From Pseudoflavonifractor sp. MSJ-37 (GTDB lineage Bacteria > Bacillota > Clostridia > Oscillospirales > Oscillospiraceae): 64,000 nucleotides of DNA. Within the stretch, counting starts at the first letter, position 1. The number at the start of each line of letters is the position of its first letter. The notes under the pieces were generated by a model. That model ran no database searches and was not told where the DNA came from. It saw only the letters and a list, made by a program, of their open reading frames with translations. Position numbers and translations under genes: made by a program. The DNA is taken from positions 558,001 to 622,000 of the forward strand of contig NZ_JAHLPP010000001.1 of the NCBI RefSeq assembly GCF_018917965.1. Reading direction: 5' to 3'. Below, piece by piece: positions 24,582 through 32,582 of the stretch.

Positions 24582-25229
24582 TTGTACCATCATCCCATCA
24601 TCATCGACACCGGCCGCATCCGCATCCGCCGGGAGGAGCCCGCCGACTATCGGGCCGCGGAGGCCCTGACCCGGGACGCGTTCTGGGACCGCTACCGTCC
24701 CGGCTGTCTGGAGCACTATGTGCTCCACTGCTTCCGGGACCGGCCGGAGTTCGTGCCGGAGCTGGATCTGGTGCTGGAGCAGGACGGGATTTTGCTGGGC
24801 CACGTCATGTACGCCCGGGCAGAGATCCGGGCCGATGACGGCCGGAGGGTCCCCATCATGACCTTCGGGCCCATCAGCATCCGCCCGGACTGCCAGCGGC
24901 AGGGCCTGGGGAAGCGTCTGCTGGACGCCTCCATGGATCTGGCCCGGACCATGGGGGCCGGAGCCCTCTGCATGGAGGGCGACATCGGCTTTTACAGCCA
25001 CTGCGGCTTCCGGGAGGCCTGGCGCTCCGGCATCGACTACTACGCCATGCCCCGGGGCGTGCAGGCGCCCTTCCTCCTGCTCCGGGAGCTGGAGCCGGGC
25101 TGGCTGGACGGGGCCTCCGGCGTGTACCAGCCGCCGGAGGGCTACTTCGTGGATGAAGCGGAGGCGGAGGCCTTCGACGCCGCCTTCCCGCCCCGGGAGG
25201 AGCACGCCCTGCCGGGCCAGCTGGGCTGA
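24582..25229 (+). CDS. GNAT-family N-acetyltransferase
   Basis: A 215-aa acetyl-CoA-dependent acetyltransferase. Seen: IRIRREEPADYRAAEAL at the start and the acetyl-CoA loop SIRPDCQRQGLGKRLL, then a GFYSHCGF segment; overall pattern of a single GNAT domain with a C-terminal tail. The TTG at 24582 is chosen because GAGGAGG lies 8 nt upstream; the frame stays open further up, through the leader hairpin. The substrate is unknown. Confidence 0.8.
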   Translation: MYHHPIIIDTGRIRIRREEPADYRAAEALTRDAFWDRYRPGCLEHYVLHCFRDRPEFVPELDLVLEQDGILLGHVMYARAEIRADDGRRVPIMTFGPISIRPDCQRQGLGKRLLDASMDLARTMGAGALCMEGDIGFYSHCGFREAWRSGIDYYAMPRGVQAPFLLLRELEPGWLDGASGVYQPPEGYFVDEAEAEAFDAAFPPREEHALPGQLG

Positions 25230-25251
25230 GGACAGCCGCTAAGGAACGAAC

Positions 25252-25290
25252 GGTCCTGTCCCCTTCGTGAGAGGGGGCGGGACCATTTCG
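25252..25290 (+). terminator. terminator of the GNAT gene
   Basis: A 12-bp stem GGTCCTGTCCCC / GGGGGCGGGACC with two G-U pairs, then ATTT. Confidence 0.7.
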
Positions 25291-25401
25291 TCTGCGTGGG
25301 AGCCCGCCAGGTCGAGGGGAGAGAGGCGCGATAACGGTCGATCTGGCAGACGAGGATGATGCCGGGATGACCGATCGGAGCGTGCGGCGCCGGACTCGCC
25401 A

Positions 25402-25430
25402 TAGACGTCCGGGCAGATCTGTGCTATACT
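25402..25430 (+). promoter_or_regulatory. SigA-type promoter of the 25487 gene
   Basis: TAGACG, 17 bp, TATACT. Confidence 0.6.
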
Positions 25431-25486
25431 GAGGACAGAAACATCCACATCCCAGTGCGGGGCGTCCGCGAAAGGAGAGGCTCGAT

Positions 25487-26026
25487 ATGGCAGACATCCA
25501 TTATCGTCAGGACACCGCGAAGCGGTCCACCCGCGCGGTGGGGAGCATCGTCGCGGGCGTGGTGGTGCTGGGGATCCTCTCGGCCGTCACGGAGGGCATC
25601 CTGGTCTGGCACTACGACTGCGCCGCCGGTACGTTCCTGTGGGACATCTCCTATCAGCTCGCGCAGGTCCTGTCCGCCTTCTCGTCGGTGGTGCGGGTGC
25701 TCTTCGTGGTCCTGGTGGCCTATCAGATCGGGAGCCTCCTGCGGACGGCCAAGGGAGGCGGGAAGGACGCCGCCCCGGTCTGGGCTGCACGGCAGAGCCG
25801 GCCTGCCGTCCGGTCCGCCGTCAAGACGGCCTCTTTCCAGAAAAAGCCCGTTGCCCACCGGGAGGTGGACCTCTTCGAAGACGTGGACCGGCCGATCCTG
25901 GCCCCCGCCGAGGAGCTGGAATCCTACATCAAGCGTCAGGCCCGCTGGGAGAGGAAGCTGGAGCGGGACATGAGCCGCAAGGATGCGGAGTGCGAGCACT
26001 TCGCCAGCGGAGATCGAACGAAATGA
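25487..26026 (+). CDS. small membrane protein of unknown function
   Basis: A 179-aa protein. Seen: two hydrophobic helices (about 18-42 and 58-85), then a basic linker and a charged C-terminal tail containing VDLFEDVDRPILAPAEELE and an Arg/Lys/Glu-rich helix. AAAGGAGAGG precedes the ATG. It has its own promoter and terminator and is not coupled to its neighbours. I do not recognise the family. Confidence 0.75.
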   Translation: MADIHYRQDTAKRSTRAVGSIVAGVVVLGILSAVTEGILVWHYDCAAGTFLWDISYQLAQVLSAFSSVVRVLFVVLVAYQIGSLLRTAKGGGKDAAPVWAARQSRPAVRSAVKTASFQKKPVAHREVDLFEDVDRPILAPAEELESYIKRQARWERKLERDMSRKDAECEHFASGDRTK

Positions 26027-26037
26027 CACTGGACATC

Positions 26038-26072
26038 GAAGCCCGCCCCGATCGTTTGGAGCGGGCTTCTTT
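26038..26072 (+). terminator. terminator of the 25487 gene
   Basis: Stem GAAGCCCGC / GCGGGCTTC followed by TTTC. Confidence 0.85.
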
Positions 26073-26117
26073 CTGCCTGTTTTCTCACTTGCGTCAGTTG
26101 CTTTATTGAAGTGATAA

Positions 26118-26375
26118 AATAACAAGGTCTGGCACGTCTATGGGAGCCAGACGGATCCCCCACTCAACGACCTCATCGATGCGTTCAACCAGACGGTGGG
26201 AAAGGAGCAGCGGATCAACGTGCAGGTCACCTCCGTGACCAACACCAACACCATCCACGAGCTGTTGCTGGCCGCCGCCAACAGAGAGTCAGGTGCCTGG
26301 GAGCTGCCCGACCTCATCGTCTCCTGTCCCAAGACGGTGATGGCCCTGCCCGATGACAGCATTCTGAAGGTATAA
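26118..26375 (+). pseudogene. remnant of an extracellular solute-binding protein gene
   Basis: Frame 26124-26375 encodes KVWHVYGSQTDPPLNDLIDA and onward through FNQTVGKEQRINVQVTSV to LPDLIVSCPKTVMALPDD, then a stop. This matches the N-terminal part of family 1 ABC sugar-binding proteins. The signal peptide and start are missing (an in-frame TAA at 26115 precedes it), and about three quarters of the C-terminal sequence is gone. No permease genes are nearby. Confidence 0.7.
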
Positions 26376-26381
26376 ACATAG

Positions 26382-26416
26382 GGACACCCTCACGGTATGG
26401 ATGAGGGTGTCCTTCC
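26382..26416 (+). terminator. hairpin after the solute-binding remnant
   Basis: A perfect 11-bp stem GGACACCCTCA / TGAGGGTGTCC followed by TTCC. It may be a leftover of the original locus. Confidence 0.65.
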
Positions 26417-26591
26417 ATTTTATCTGCCGGTTTATGTACGTTTATATTGGTCTGTATCAGGCGTCGCAGAAGCATCCGTCACCATTTCGGCACCACAGTA
26501 TGCAAATAATGAATGTGTTATACCGTCTGCTGACTGCAAAAGTATGATGTCTGTATCTTGATTTGAGGAAGGGCAACAAGCGCAGGAAGCA

Positions 26592-26629
26592 AAGAAGAAA
26601 CCCGCTGAAACATTTGATCTCAGCGGGTT
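26592..26629 (-). terminator. terminator of tRNA-Ser
   Basis: Perfect 10-bp stem AACCCGCTGA / TCAGCGGGTT. On the minus strand it is followed by TCTTCTTTG. Confidence 0.85.
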
Positions 26630-26720
26630 GGCGGAGATGGAGAGATTCGAACTCTCGCGCGCTTTTAAGGCGCCTACTGCATTTCGAGTGCAGACCCTTC
26701 AACCACTTGGGTACATCTCC
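26629..26720 (-). tRNA. tRNA-Ser (anticodon CGA)
   Basis: Minus strand: acceptor GGAGATG pairs with CATCTCC, with encoded CCA. The anticodon stem CTGCA/TGCAG encloses CTCGAAA, giving CGA. The long variable arm (GGCGCC...GCGC region) and T-arm GAGAGTTCGAATCTCTC are present: a complete class II serine tRNA. Confidence 0.95.
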
Positions 26721-26754
26721 AGATGAAAAATATTCAGTTCTTATGAATGGATCA

Positions 26755-26799
26755 CATGATTTCGAGTCAGCCTCGTTACGACCACTTCGATACATCTCC
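26755..26799 (-). pseudogene. 5' fragment of a second tRNA-Ser
   Basis: Minus strand begins GGAGATGTATCGAAGTGGTC and continues to an anticodon arm TGACTCGAAATCA (anticodon CGA), as in a normal tRNA-Ser 5' half. The variable arm, T-arm and 3' acceptor are absent; unrelated sequence follows. It lies just downstream of a strong promoter and 34 nt before the intact tRNA-Ser. Confidence 0.75.
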
Positions 26800-26817
26800 A
26801 GAAAAAAGGACTTTACT

Positions 26818-26846
26818 ACTATACCGCATTTCGCGCCGTTTGTCAA
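26818..26846 (-). promoter_or_regulatory. promoter of the tRNA-Ser fragment and tRNA-Ser
   Basis: Minus strand: perfect TTGACA, 17 bp, TATAGT. The predicted start is about 12 nt before the tRNA fragment. Confidence 0.85.
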
Positions 26847-26848
26847 TC

Positions 26849-26877
26849 TTGCGAAGGGCGGAGAAATGTGCTATCAT
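26849..26877 (+). promoter_or_regulatory. SigA-type promoter of xpt
   Basis: TTGCGA, 17 bp, TATCAT; back to back with the tRNA-Ser promoter. The leader is only about 65 nt, too short for a purine riboswitch. Confidence 0.7.
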
Positions 26878-26949
26878 CACACAGAGGACCACCGGGCGGG
26901 CCTCGTCTGCCCGTCCCCGAAAGAAGAAAGGAAGCATGGAGAGAGCCGT

Positions 26950-27519
26950 ATGAAGGAACTGAGACAGCGCATCCTGGAGGAAGCCCAGATCGGAGAGGGC
27001 GACATCATCCACGTGGATATGTTCCTGAACCACTGTATGGACATGGACCTGATCGAGCGGGTGGGGAACGAGCTGGCCCGCCGCTTCAAGGGGGCCGGCG
27101 TCACCAAGGTCCTCACGGTGGAGAGCTCCGGCATCGCCATCGCCTGCTTCGTGGGCCGGGCGTTGAAGGTGCCGGTGATCTACGCGAAGAAATTCCAGAC
27201 CGGATACATCGACCCGGATGTCTATGCCGCCGAGACCCACTCCTTCTCCATGGAGAAGTCCTATACCGTCCGGGTCTCCAAGAAGTATCTGGACGAGGAC
27301 GATGTGGTCCTGATCGTGGACGACATCCTGGCCAACGGCCAGTCCACCCTGGCCCTGCTGGAGCTGGTCTCCAAGGCGGGCGGTGAGGTGGCCGGCGTGG
27401 CCGCCGCCATCGAGAAGGCCATGCGGGACGGCGGGAAGGTCCTGCGCCGCATGGGCGTCCGGGTGGAGGCCGTGGAGACGGTGGAGCGCATCGAGAACGG
27501 CACCATCGTCCTGGCCTGA
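26950..27519 (+). CDS. xpt: xanthine phosphoribosyltransferase
   Basis: A 189-aa salvage enzyme converting xanthine plus PRPP to XMP. Seen: PRPP loop VLIVDDILANGQSTLAL and FVGRALKVPVIYAKK; family length. The ATG at 26950 overlaps the TGA of a five-codon frame (26937-26953, MERAV) that has its own AAAGGAAG, so translation may be coupled. It is monocistronic. Confidence 0.93.
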   Translation: MKELRQRILEEAQIGEGDIIHVDMFLNHCMDMDLIERVGNELARRFKGAGVTKVLTVESSGIAIACFVGRALKVPVIYAKKFQTGYIDPDVYAAETHSFSMEKSYTVRVSKKYLDEDDVVLIVDDILANGQSTLALLELVSKAGGEVAGVAAAIEKAMRDGGKVLRRMGVRVEAVETVERIENGTIVLA

Positions 27520-27552
27520 GCCTGCCCGTCCCTGCGTCTTGTTCCATACCGG

Positions 27553-27595
27553 AAGCCCCGGCGGCCGCGGATCAGCGGTCTGCCGGGGCTTTTTC
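27553..27595 (+). terminator. terminator of xpt
   Basis: A 10-bp stem AAGCCCCGGC / GCCGGGGCTT followed by TTTC. Confidence 0.88.
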
Positions 27596-27618
27596 ATCGA
27601 AGAGGCCCTCTCGTTCGG

Positions 27619-28350
27619 TCAGGCACGGACCTCGATCTGGGCGAAGAGCTGTCCGATGGGGGCGTGGACGATCAGGTCGGCCCGGTGGTCGTAGGGGGTG
27701 GGGGTCTTGTTGACCAGCACCAGACGGCTGCCGTCGTAGTAGTTGATGAGCCCCGCCGCCGGATAGACGGCCAGAGAGGTGCCGCCCACGATCAGCAGGT
27801 CCGCTCCGGCGATCGCCTCCACGGCGCCCCGGACCACCCGGTCGTCCAGCGCCTCCTCATAGAGGACCACGTCGGGCTTCACGATGCCGCCGCAGACCTT
27901 GCAGCGGGGGACGCCCTCGCTGTGGACGATGAAGTCCAGATCGTAGGGCTGATGGCACTCCATACAGTAGTTCCGGTGGACCGAGCCGTGGAGCTCCCAG
28001 ACCTTGACGCTCCCGGCGGCCTGATGGAGGCCGTCGATGTTCTGGGTGACGACGGCGTCCAGCTTCCCGGCCTGCTCCAGCTCCGCCAGCTTCCGGTGGG
28101 CGGCGTTGGGCTTGGCCTCCGGCCAGAGCATCTTCTCCCGGTAGAACCGGAAGAACTTCTCCGGCTCCCGAAGGAAATAGCTGTGGCTGATGATGGTCTC
28201 CGGCGGCTCGTCGTAGCTCTGGTTGTAGAGCCCGTCCACACTGCGGAAATCGGGGATGCCCGACTCGGTAGACACGCCCGCGCCGCCGAAGAACACGATG
28301 CGGCGGCTCTCATCGATCCAGCGCTGGAGCTGTTCCAGTTTCCCGTCCAT
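27619..28350 (-). CDS. NAD-dependent protein deacylase (sirtuin)
   Basis: A 243-aa Sir2-family enzyme. Seen: GAGVSTESGIPDFRS at 23-37, TQNID at 102-106, catalytic H121 (ELHGS), and zinc cysteines C129, C132, C150 and C153. The YREKMLWPEAKPN region is like bacterial deacetylases, without the Ala-Tyr-Arg desuccinylase signature I would look for in CobB type III. The start follows GGAGGGAGGTCC; the upstream extension of the frame lacks homology. Confidence 0.92.
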   Translation of the reverse strand: MDGKLEQLQRWIDESRRIVFFGGAGVSTESGIPDFRSVDGLYNQSYDEPPETIISHSYFLREPEKFFRFYREKMLWPEAKPNAAHRKLAELEQAGKLDAVVTQNIDGLHQAAGSVKVWELHGSVHRNYCMECHQPYDLDFIVHSEGVPRCKVCGGIVKPDVVLYEEALDDRVVRGAVEAIAGADLLIVGGTSLAVYPAAGLINYYDGSRLVLVNKTPTPYDHRADLIVHAPIGQLFAQIEVRA

Positions 28351-28398
28351 AGATGGACCTCCCTCCGGGCCCCTGCGGAGCCCTTGTTCGATACCTCC

Positions 28399-28428
28399 AT
28401 CATAGAGCCAGACCGGGTGGGATGTCAA
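28399..28428 (-). promoter_or_regulatory. SigA-type promoter of the sirtuin gene
   Basis: Minus strand: TTGACA, 18 bp, TATGAT. Confidence 0.7.
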
Positions 28429-28527
28429 GAGAAGAGCCGCTGGAGGAGCCCGAGCGCCGTCAGATGGAGGGGGTAGAAGGCATGAGCCCCCCACTTGGCC
28501 CATCCGCCGGTCCGCCCGTGGATACGA

Positions 28528-28564
28528 CCGCCCCCGGCGTCCCATCAAAGGACGCCGGGGGCGG
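28528..28564 (-). terminator. terminator of the ACT-hom-lysC operon
   Basis: A perfect 15-bp stem CCGCCCCCGGCGTCC / GGACGCCGGGGGCGG with a 7-nt loop, 7 bp past the lysC stop. Confidence 0.85.
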
Positions 28565-28571
28565 AGAAGTT

Positions 28572-29798
28572 TTAGTTATGGCTGCCGAACTGGGAGAAGA
28601 AGCGGTCGTGGATCGCCTGGACGGCGCGGTCGGCCTCGCTCTTGGCCACCAGCACGGAGATCTTGATCTCGGAGGTGGAGATCATATTGATGTTGATGCC
28701 CGCGCCGTAGAGGGCCTCGAACATCTGGGAGGCCACGCCGGAGTTGTTGACCATGCCGGCGCCCACGATGGAGATCTTGGCCACGTTGTCCACGATGTCC
28801 ACATGGTCGTAGTGCAGGGAGGCCTTGCGCTCCTCCATCAGCGCCTTGACCCGCTCCATATCGCTGTGGCCCACGGTGAAGCTGATGTCCTTGGTGTGGT
28901 TGCGGCCGATGGACTGGAGGATGATATCCACGTTGATCTTCTCCTTGCCCAGCATGGAGAATACCTTGAAGGCGATACCGGGCTCATCGGGCAGGCCGAT
29001 GACCGCCACCCGGGCGATGTCCGTATCCTTGGCGACGCCGCTGACATAAACTTTTTCCATATCTTTCGTGACCTCCTTGACTTTGGTGCCCGGCTGACCG
29101 GAGAAGCTGGAGAGGACCTCCAGATCCACGTTGTAGCGCTTGGCCATCTCGACGGAACGGTTGTGCAGGACCTGGGCGCCCAGACTGGCCAGCTCCAGCA
29201 TCTCGTCGTAGGTGATCTCATCCAGCTTGCGGGCGCCCTTCACATGGCGGGGATCGGCGGTGTACACGCCGTCCACATCGGTGTAGATCTGGCACAGGTC
29301 CGCGTGGAGGGCGGCGGCCAGAGCCACGGCGGAGGTGTCGGAGCCGCCCCGGCCCAGCGTGGTGATGTCGTCATACTTGTTGATGCCCTGGAAGCCCGTG
29401 ACGATCACGATGCTCCGGCGGTCCAGCTCGGCCAGCACCCGCTCGGTGCTGACCCGCTTGATGCGGGCGTTGCCGTAGGTGGAGTTGGTCTTCATGCCCG
29501 CCTGCCAGCCGGTCAGGGAGATGACCGGATAGCCCATGGCCTCGATGGCCATAGCGCACAGGGAGCAGGAGATCTGCTCGCCAGTGGAGAGGAGCATATC
29601 CATCTCCCGCTTGGATGCCTTCGGGTTGATCTCCGCCGCCTTGGCGATGAGGTCGTCGGTGGTGTCGCCCTGAGCGGAGAGCACCGCCACCACATTGTGG
29701 CCCCGGCGGTAGGTCTCGGTGATGATGCGGGCCACGTTGCGGATCTTATCCGCGTCGGCGACCGAGGAGCCGCCGAATTTTTGTACGATCAGTCCCAT
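28572..29798 (-). CDS. lysC: aspartate kinase
   Basis: A 408-aa enzyme that commits aspartate to Lys/Thr/Met synthesis. Seen: KFGGSSVADADKI at 7-19, GRGGSDTSAVALAAAL, and two C-terminal ACT domains (about 262-400) for feedback control. The length fits the alpha-type lysine/threonine-regulated enzyme. Third in an operon with the ACT protein and hom; dapF lies 9 kb away. Confidence 0.95.
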   Translation of the reverse strand: MGLIVQKFGGSSVADADKIRNVARIITETYRRGHNVVAVLSAQGDTTDDLIAKAAEINPKASKREMDMLLSTGEQISCSLCAMAIEAMGYPVISLTGWQAGMKTNSTYGNARIKRVSTERVLAELDRRSIVIVTGFQGINKYDDITTLGRGGSDTSAVALAAALHADLCQIYTDVDGVYTADPRHVKGARKLDEITYDEMLELASLGAQVLHNRSVEMAKRYNVDLEVLSSFSGQPGTKVKEVTKDMEKVYVSGVAKDTDIARVAVIGLPDEPGIAFKVFSMLGKEKINVDIILQSIGRNHTKDISFTVGHSDMERVKALMEERKASLHYDHVDIVDNVAKISIVGAGMVNNSGVASQMFEALYGAGININMISTSEIKISVLVAKSEADRAVQAIHDRFFSQFGSHN

Positions 29799-29904
29799 GT
29801 GTATGTCCCCCTAAGTCAGAAAATGCGGAGCGCCGGCGGCTGACCGCCGGGCCGTGGGATGCGATGTCTCTTCCTTCTATGTTATGTGTCCCGGTCCGGC
29901 CCGG

Positions 29905-31104
29905 TCAGTCCAGCACCCGCAGGACCAGCCCAGCCGCCCGGCCGCCCAGGGCCGCCTTCAGGTCCTCCGCGCTCATGGCGGGCATCAGGAAAGCGGATCC
30001 GCCCTCCGGAGCGTCCTCCACGGTGACGGCGCCCTCCGGCAGACAGGCGTCTTCATCGGCCAGACGGACGTACCAGCGGCTCTCCAGACCGTCGGCGGAG
30101 ACCACCAGGTCCTCCGCGCCCTCGCCCCACTGGACGGCGGGACGGGCCGACTTGCCCCGGCGGACGATGTCGGACACGTCGGCCACTACGGCGGAGGCGG
30201 TGGGCCGCTTGCCCGCGCCCTGACCGTAGAACATGACCTCGCCCACGGCGTTGCCCCGGACGGTGATGGCGTTGAACACATCCTCCACACCGGCCAGAGG
30301 CTCGGACGCCGGGATCAGATGGGGGGCCACATAGACGGTCAGACGGCCGTCCTCCCGCCGCAGGGCCCGGCCCAGCAGCTTGATGCGGAAGCCCGCCGCC
30401 TCGGCCCAGCGCTGGTCGAAGAGGGTGACCTCGGTGATGCCCTGAGTGGCCACCTGGCGGGGATAGACCTGCCGCCCGAAGGCCAGAGAGGCCAGGATGC
30501 AGATCTTCCGGCACACGTCGATGCCCTGGATGTCGGCGGTGGGATCGGCCTCGGCATAGCCCTTCTCCTGAGCCTCCTTCAGCGCGTCGGCGAAGGAGAG
30601 GCCGCCCTTGGACATCCGGGTCAGGATGTAGTTGGTGGTGCCGTTCAGGATGCCGGAGATGGCTTCGATCTCATTGGCCGCCAGACATTGGCTCAGGGGA
30701 CGGATGATGGGGATGCCGCCGCCCACGCTGGCCTCGAAGAGATAACTCACGCCGTTGGCGCGGGCCAGCTCCAGGAGCTCGCACCCGTGCTCAGCCACCA
30801 GCTCCTTGTTGGCGGTGACCACGCTCTTGCCGGCCCGCAGGGCCCGCTCGGTGTAGTCCTTGGCGGCGCCCACGCCGCCCATGACCTCCACCACGATGTC
30901 CACGCCGGGGTCGTTCTCGATGACGGAGAAGTCCCGGACCATCTTGTCCCGGAAGGGGCTGTCCGGGAAGTCCCGGCGGACCAGGATATAGGACAGGCCG
31001 ATCGGCCCGCCGGAGCGGCGGGCGATGCCCTCACGGTTCTCGGTCAGGACCTCGGCCACGCCGGAGCCCACCACGCCATAGCCCAGGATCGCTACGTTTG
31101 CCAT
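29905..31104 (-). CDS. hom: homoserine dehydrogenase
   Basis: A 399-aa NAD(P)-dependent enzyme reducing aspartate semialdehyde to homoserine. Seen: GYGVVGSG at 8-15, TANKELVAEHG near 98, and GILNGTTNYILTRM and EADPTADI in the catalytic domain, with a short C-terminal regulatory part that is a weaker ACT match than usual. It begins 28 bp after the ACT-protein gene; a 7-bp GC hairpin (29833-29850) lies between it and lysC. Confidence 0.94.
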   Translation of the reverse strand: MANVAILGYGVVGSGVAEVLTENREGIARRSGGPIGLSYILVRRDFPDSPFRDKMVRDFSVIENDPGVDIVVEVMGGVGAAKDYTERALRAGKSVVTANKELVAEHGCELLELARANGVSYLFEASVGGGIPIIRPLSQCLAANEIEAISGILNGTTNYILTRMSKGGLSFADALKEAQEKGYAEADPTADIQGIDVCRKICILASLAFGRQVYPRQVATQGITEVTLFDQRWAEAAGFRIKLLGRALRREDGRLTVYVAPHLIPASEPLAGVEDVFNAITVRGNAVGEVMFYGQGAGKRPTASAVVADVSDIVRRGKSARPAVQWGEGAEDLVVSADGLESRWYVRLADEDACLPEGAVTVEDAPEGGSAFLMPAMSAEDLKAALGGRAAGLVLRVLD

Positions 31105-31132
31105 ATGCTTCTACCTCTCTTCGATAGGATGC

Positions 31133-31570
31133 TCAGCCGGCCAGGATCTCACACCGGACCACGCCCTCGACGGCCAGGGCCTGGGCCAGCAGCTCCTCCA
31201 GCGGGAGCAGGAGGCCGGAGGTCTCCGCGCCGATGGTGACGGCGGCACAGCCGTTGGAGGGGATGCCCTGGTTGATGGTCAGGATGTTCCCGCCGCTCTG
31301 GGCGAACACGTTCAGGACCGCGGAGAGGACGCCCGGCTCATCCTTGAGCAGGATCTGGAACGTGACGATCCGTCCGTGGAGCATATCGTTGAAGGGGCGC
31401 ACCGCGTCCTTATACTTATAGAAGGCGCTCCGGCTGATGTCCACCTTGCGGGTGGCGGCGTTGACGGTCTTGACCTCGCCGGTCTCCAGAAGGCGCTTGG
31501 CCTCCGCCACTTTCAGGAAGATCTCCGGCAGCGCGCTGGTCTCTACGATGAAATAATTGGGTGTCTTCAA
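31133..31570 (-). CDS. ACT domain protein (PheB/UPF0735 type)
   Basis: A 145-aa protein with an N-terminal helix-turn-helix-like region (SRSAFYKYKDAVRPF) and a C-terminal ACT domain (VTFQILLKDEPGVLSAVLN onward). Members commonly sit next to hom, as here, and are thought to sense amino acids; no enzymatic role is known. The start is TTG at 31570 with GAGGGGGAGC upstream. First gene of the operon. Confidence 0.88.
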   Translation of the reverse strand: MKTPNYFIVETSALPEIFLKVAEAKRLLETGEVKTVNAATRKVDISRSAFYKYKDAVRPFNDMLHGRIVTFQILLKDEPGVLSAVLNVFAQSGGNILTINQGIPSNGCAAVTIGAETSGLLLPLEELLAQALAVEGVVRCEILAG

Positions 31571-31626
31571 GGTGCTCCCCCTCTTTGTGTCCGTGCCTGA
31601 AAAGCAACTGTTCGTGTAATGGTATC

Positions 31627-31655
31627 ATTTTAGCACATTGCAGTATGACATTCAA
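31627..31655 (-). promoter_or_regulatory. promoter of the ACT-hom-lysC operon
   Basis: Minus strand: TTGAAT, 17 bp, TAAAAT. Confidence 0.65.
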
Positions 31656-31744
31656 CCACCGGGACGAAAATAGATCGTACAGTTCTCAATACTCAGATAC
31701 GCTGTTTTTCGTCAAAATGACCTGCTGGACCGGCGGCCAAGTCA

Positions 31745-31777
31745 AAATAAAAACCCCACAGACCGAAGTCTGTGGGG
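31745..31777 (-). terminator. terminator of the 6S-like RNA
   Basis: A perfect 10-bp stem CCCCACAGAC / GTCTGTGGGG with a TTCG loop, then TTTTTATTTT on the minus strand. Confidence 0.92.
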
Positions 31778-31962
31778 CCCCCGCAAAAGCCGTGTGAGCA
31801 CATTTAAAACCTGCACGAATGGCAGGTGGGTCGTCTCCACAACGCTTATCTGCTTCCAACTTCCAGTGTCCCGATGAAGGGGCCGGGAGGCCTGCAAACC
31901 ACGCTGTGAGGGGACGTCCCGTTTGAGAAATGTGGGTTTAAATCGAACCCATCACGTACCCA
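31748..31962 (-). ncRNA. ssrS: probable 6S RNA
   Basis: The minus-strand transcript would form one long irregular stem. 5' CACATTT and AAACGGGACG segments pair with 3' GACGACCC and GTTTTAAATGTG. A small hairpin CCTGC-cattcgt-GCAGG lies on the 3' side of a central bubble. The 3' end is a strong terminator. This architecture and size (about 215 nt) fit Firmicute 6S RNA, the RNA polymerase decoy. The exact 5' end and promoter were not resolved. Confidence 0.65.
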
Positions 31963-32010
31963 GCAGGAAAATAGATCTGTTTTATCCGACCGTGGCGGGG
32001 GAGAGGAGGC

Positions 32011-32313
32011 TCACTCCTCGTCCTCATCCTCGAAGAGGTCCTGCATGACGGCCTCGTAGACGCCGTCCATCTCGCCGGAGTCCTGGATCGTGACCAGCTG
32101 GTCCTCGCCGTCCACGTTGACCACCTTCAGGATGACCAGACCGCCGTCCTCGTCCTCTTCGGGATCCTTGGTGTCCTCGTCGCCCTCTGTCACGGTCAGG
32201 AAGGCCATATAGACCGCGCCCTGGTACTCCACCGTGGTGCAGTACTCCAGCTCGAACTCGTTGCCCTCCTCGTCGGTCAGGGTGATGAACTCACCGCCGA
32301 ATTCCTCACTCAT
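32011..32313 (-). CDS. DUF1292 family protein
   Basis: A 100-aa very acidic protein with the DUF1292 core (FITLTDEEGNEFELEYCTTVEYQGAVYMAFL, described here by its ends only) and an acidic Asp/Glu tail. In many Clostridia the family sits near ruvX and alaS; here it stands alone. Function unknown. Confidence 0.85.
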   Translation of the reverse strand: MSEEFGGEFITLTDEEGNEFELEYCTTVEYQGAVYMAFLTVTEGDEDTKDPEEDEDGGLVILKVVNVDGEDQLVTIQDSGEMDGVYEAVMQDLFEDEDEE

Positions 32314-32466
32314 CGTCTCACCGCTTTCCTGTGGTCTTCCGCTCTCCCACAGACAGCGGAGCTTTTTGCATCCCTATTGTAACCCGTATCGCAGAAAAAT
32401 GCAAGCCATTGACGGACGTATTTTTTACGATTTTCTAAAATCAGGAGGAGCTGTCATGATATAGGG

Positions 32467-32495
32467 TGGACGATCCCCCCTCGGATGCTTATAAT
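32467..32495 (+). promoter_or_regulatory. promoter of the PBP gene
   Basis: TGGACG, 17 bp, TATAAT. The predicted transcription start lies downstream of the GTG at 32466, which excludes that start. Confidence 0.65.
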
Positions 32496-32582
32496 AAAGG
32501 GACCGGGGGGACAGGCCCCCGAAGTTCTGGAACAGTCATCCGTCCCGGTCTGGCGCCGGGAAACGATACCGGAGGTGTCACT

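Noticed and set aside
26820-26949. Purine riboswitch upstream of xpt
   Set aside because: The predicted leader is only about 65 nt and lacks the conserved purine aptamer loops.
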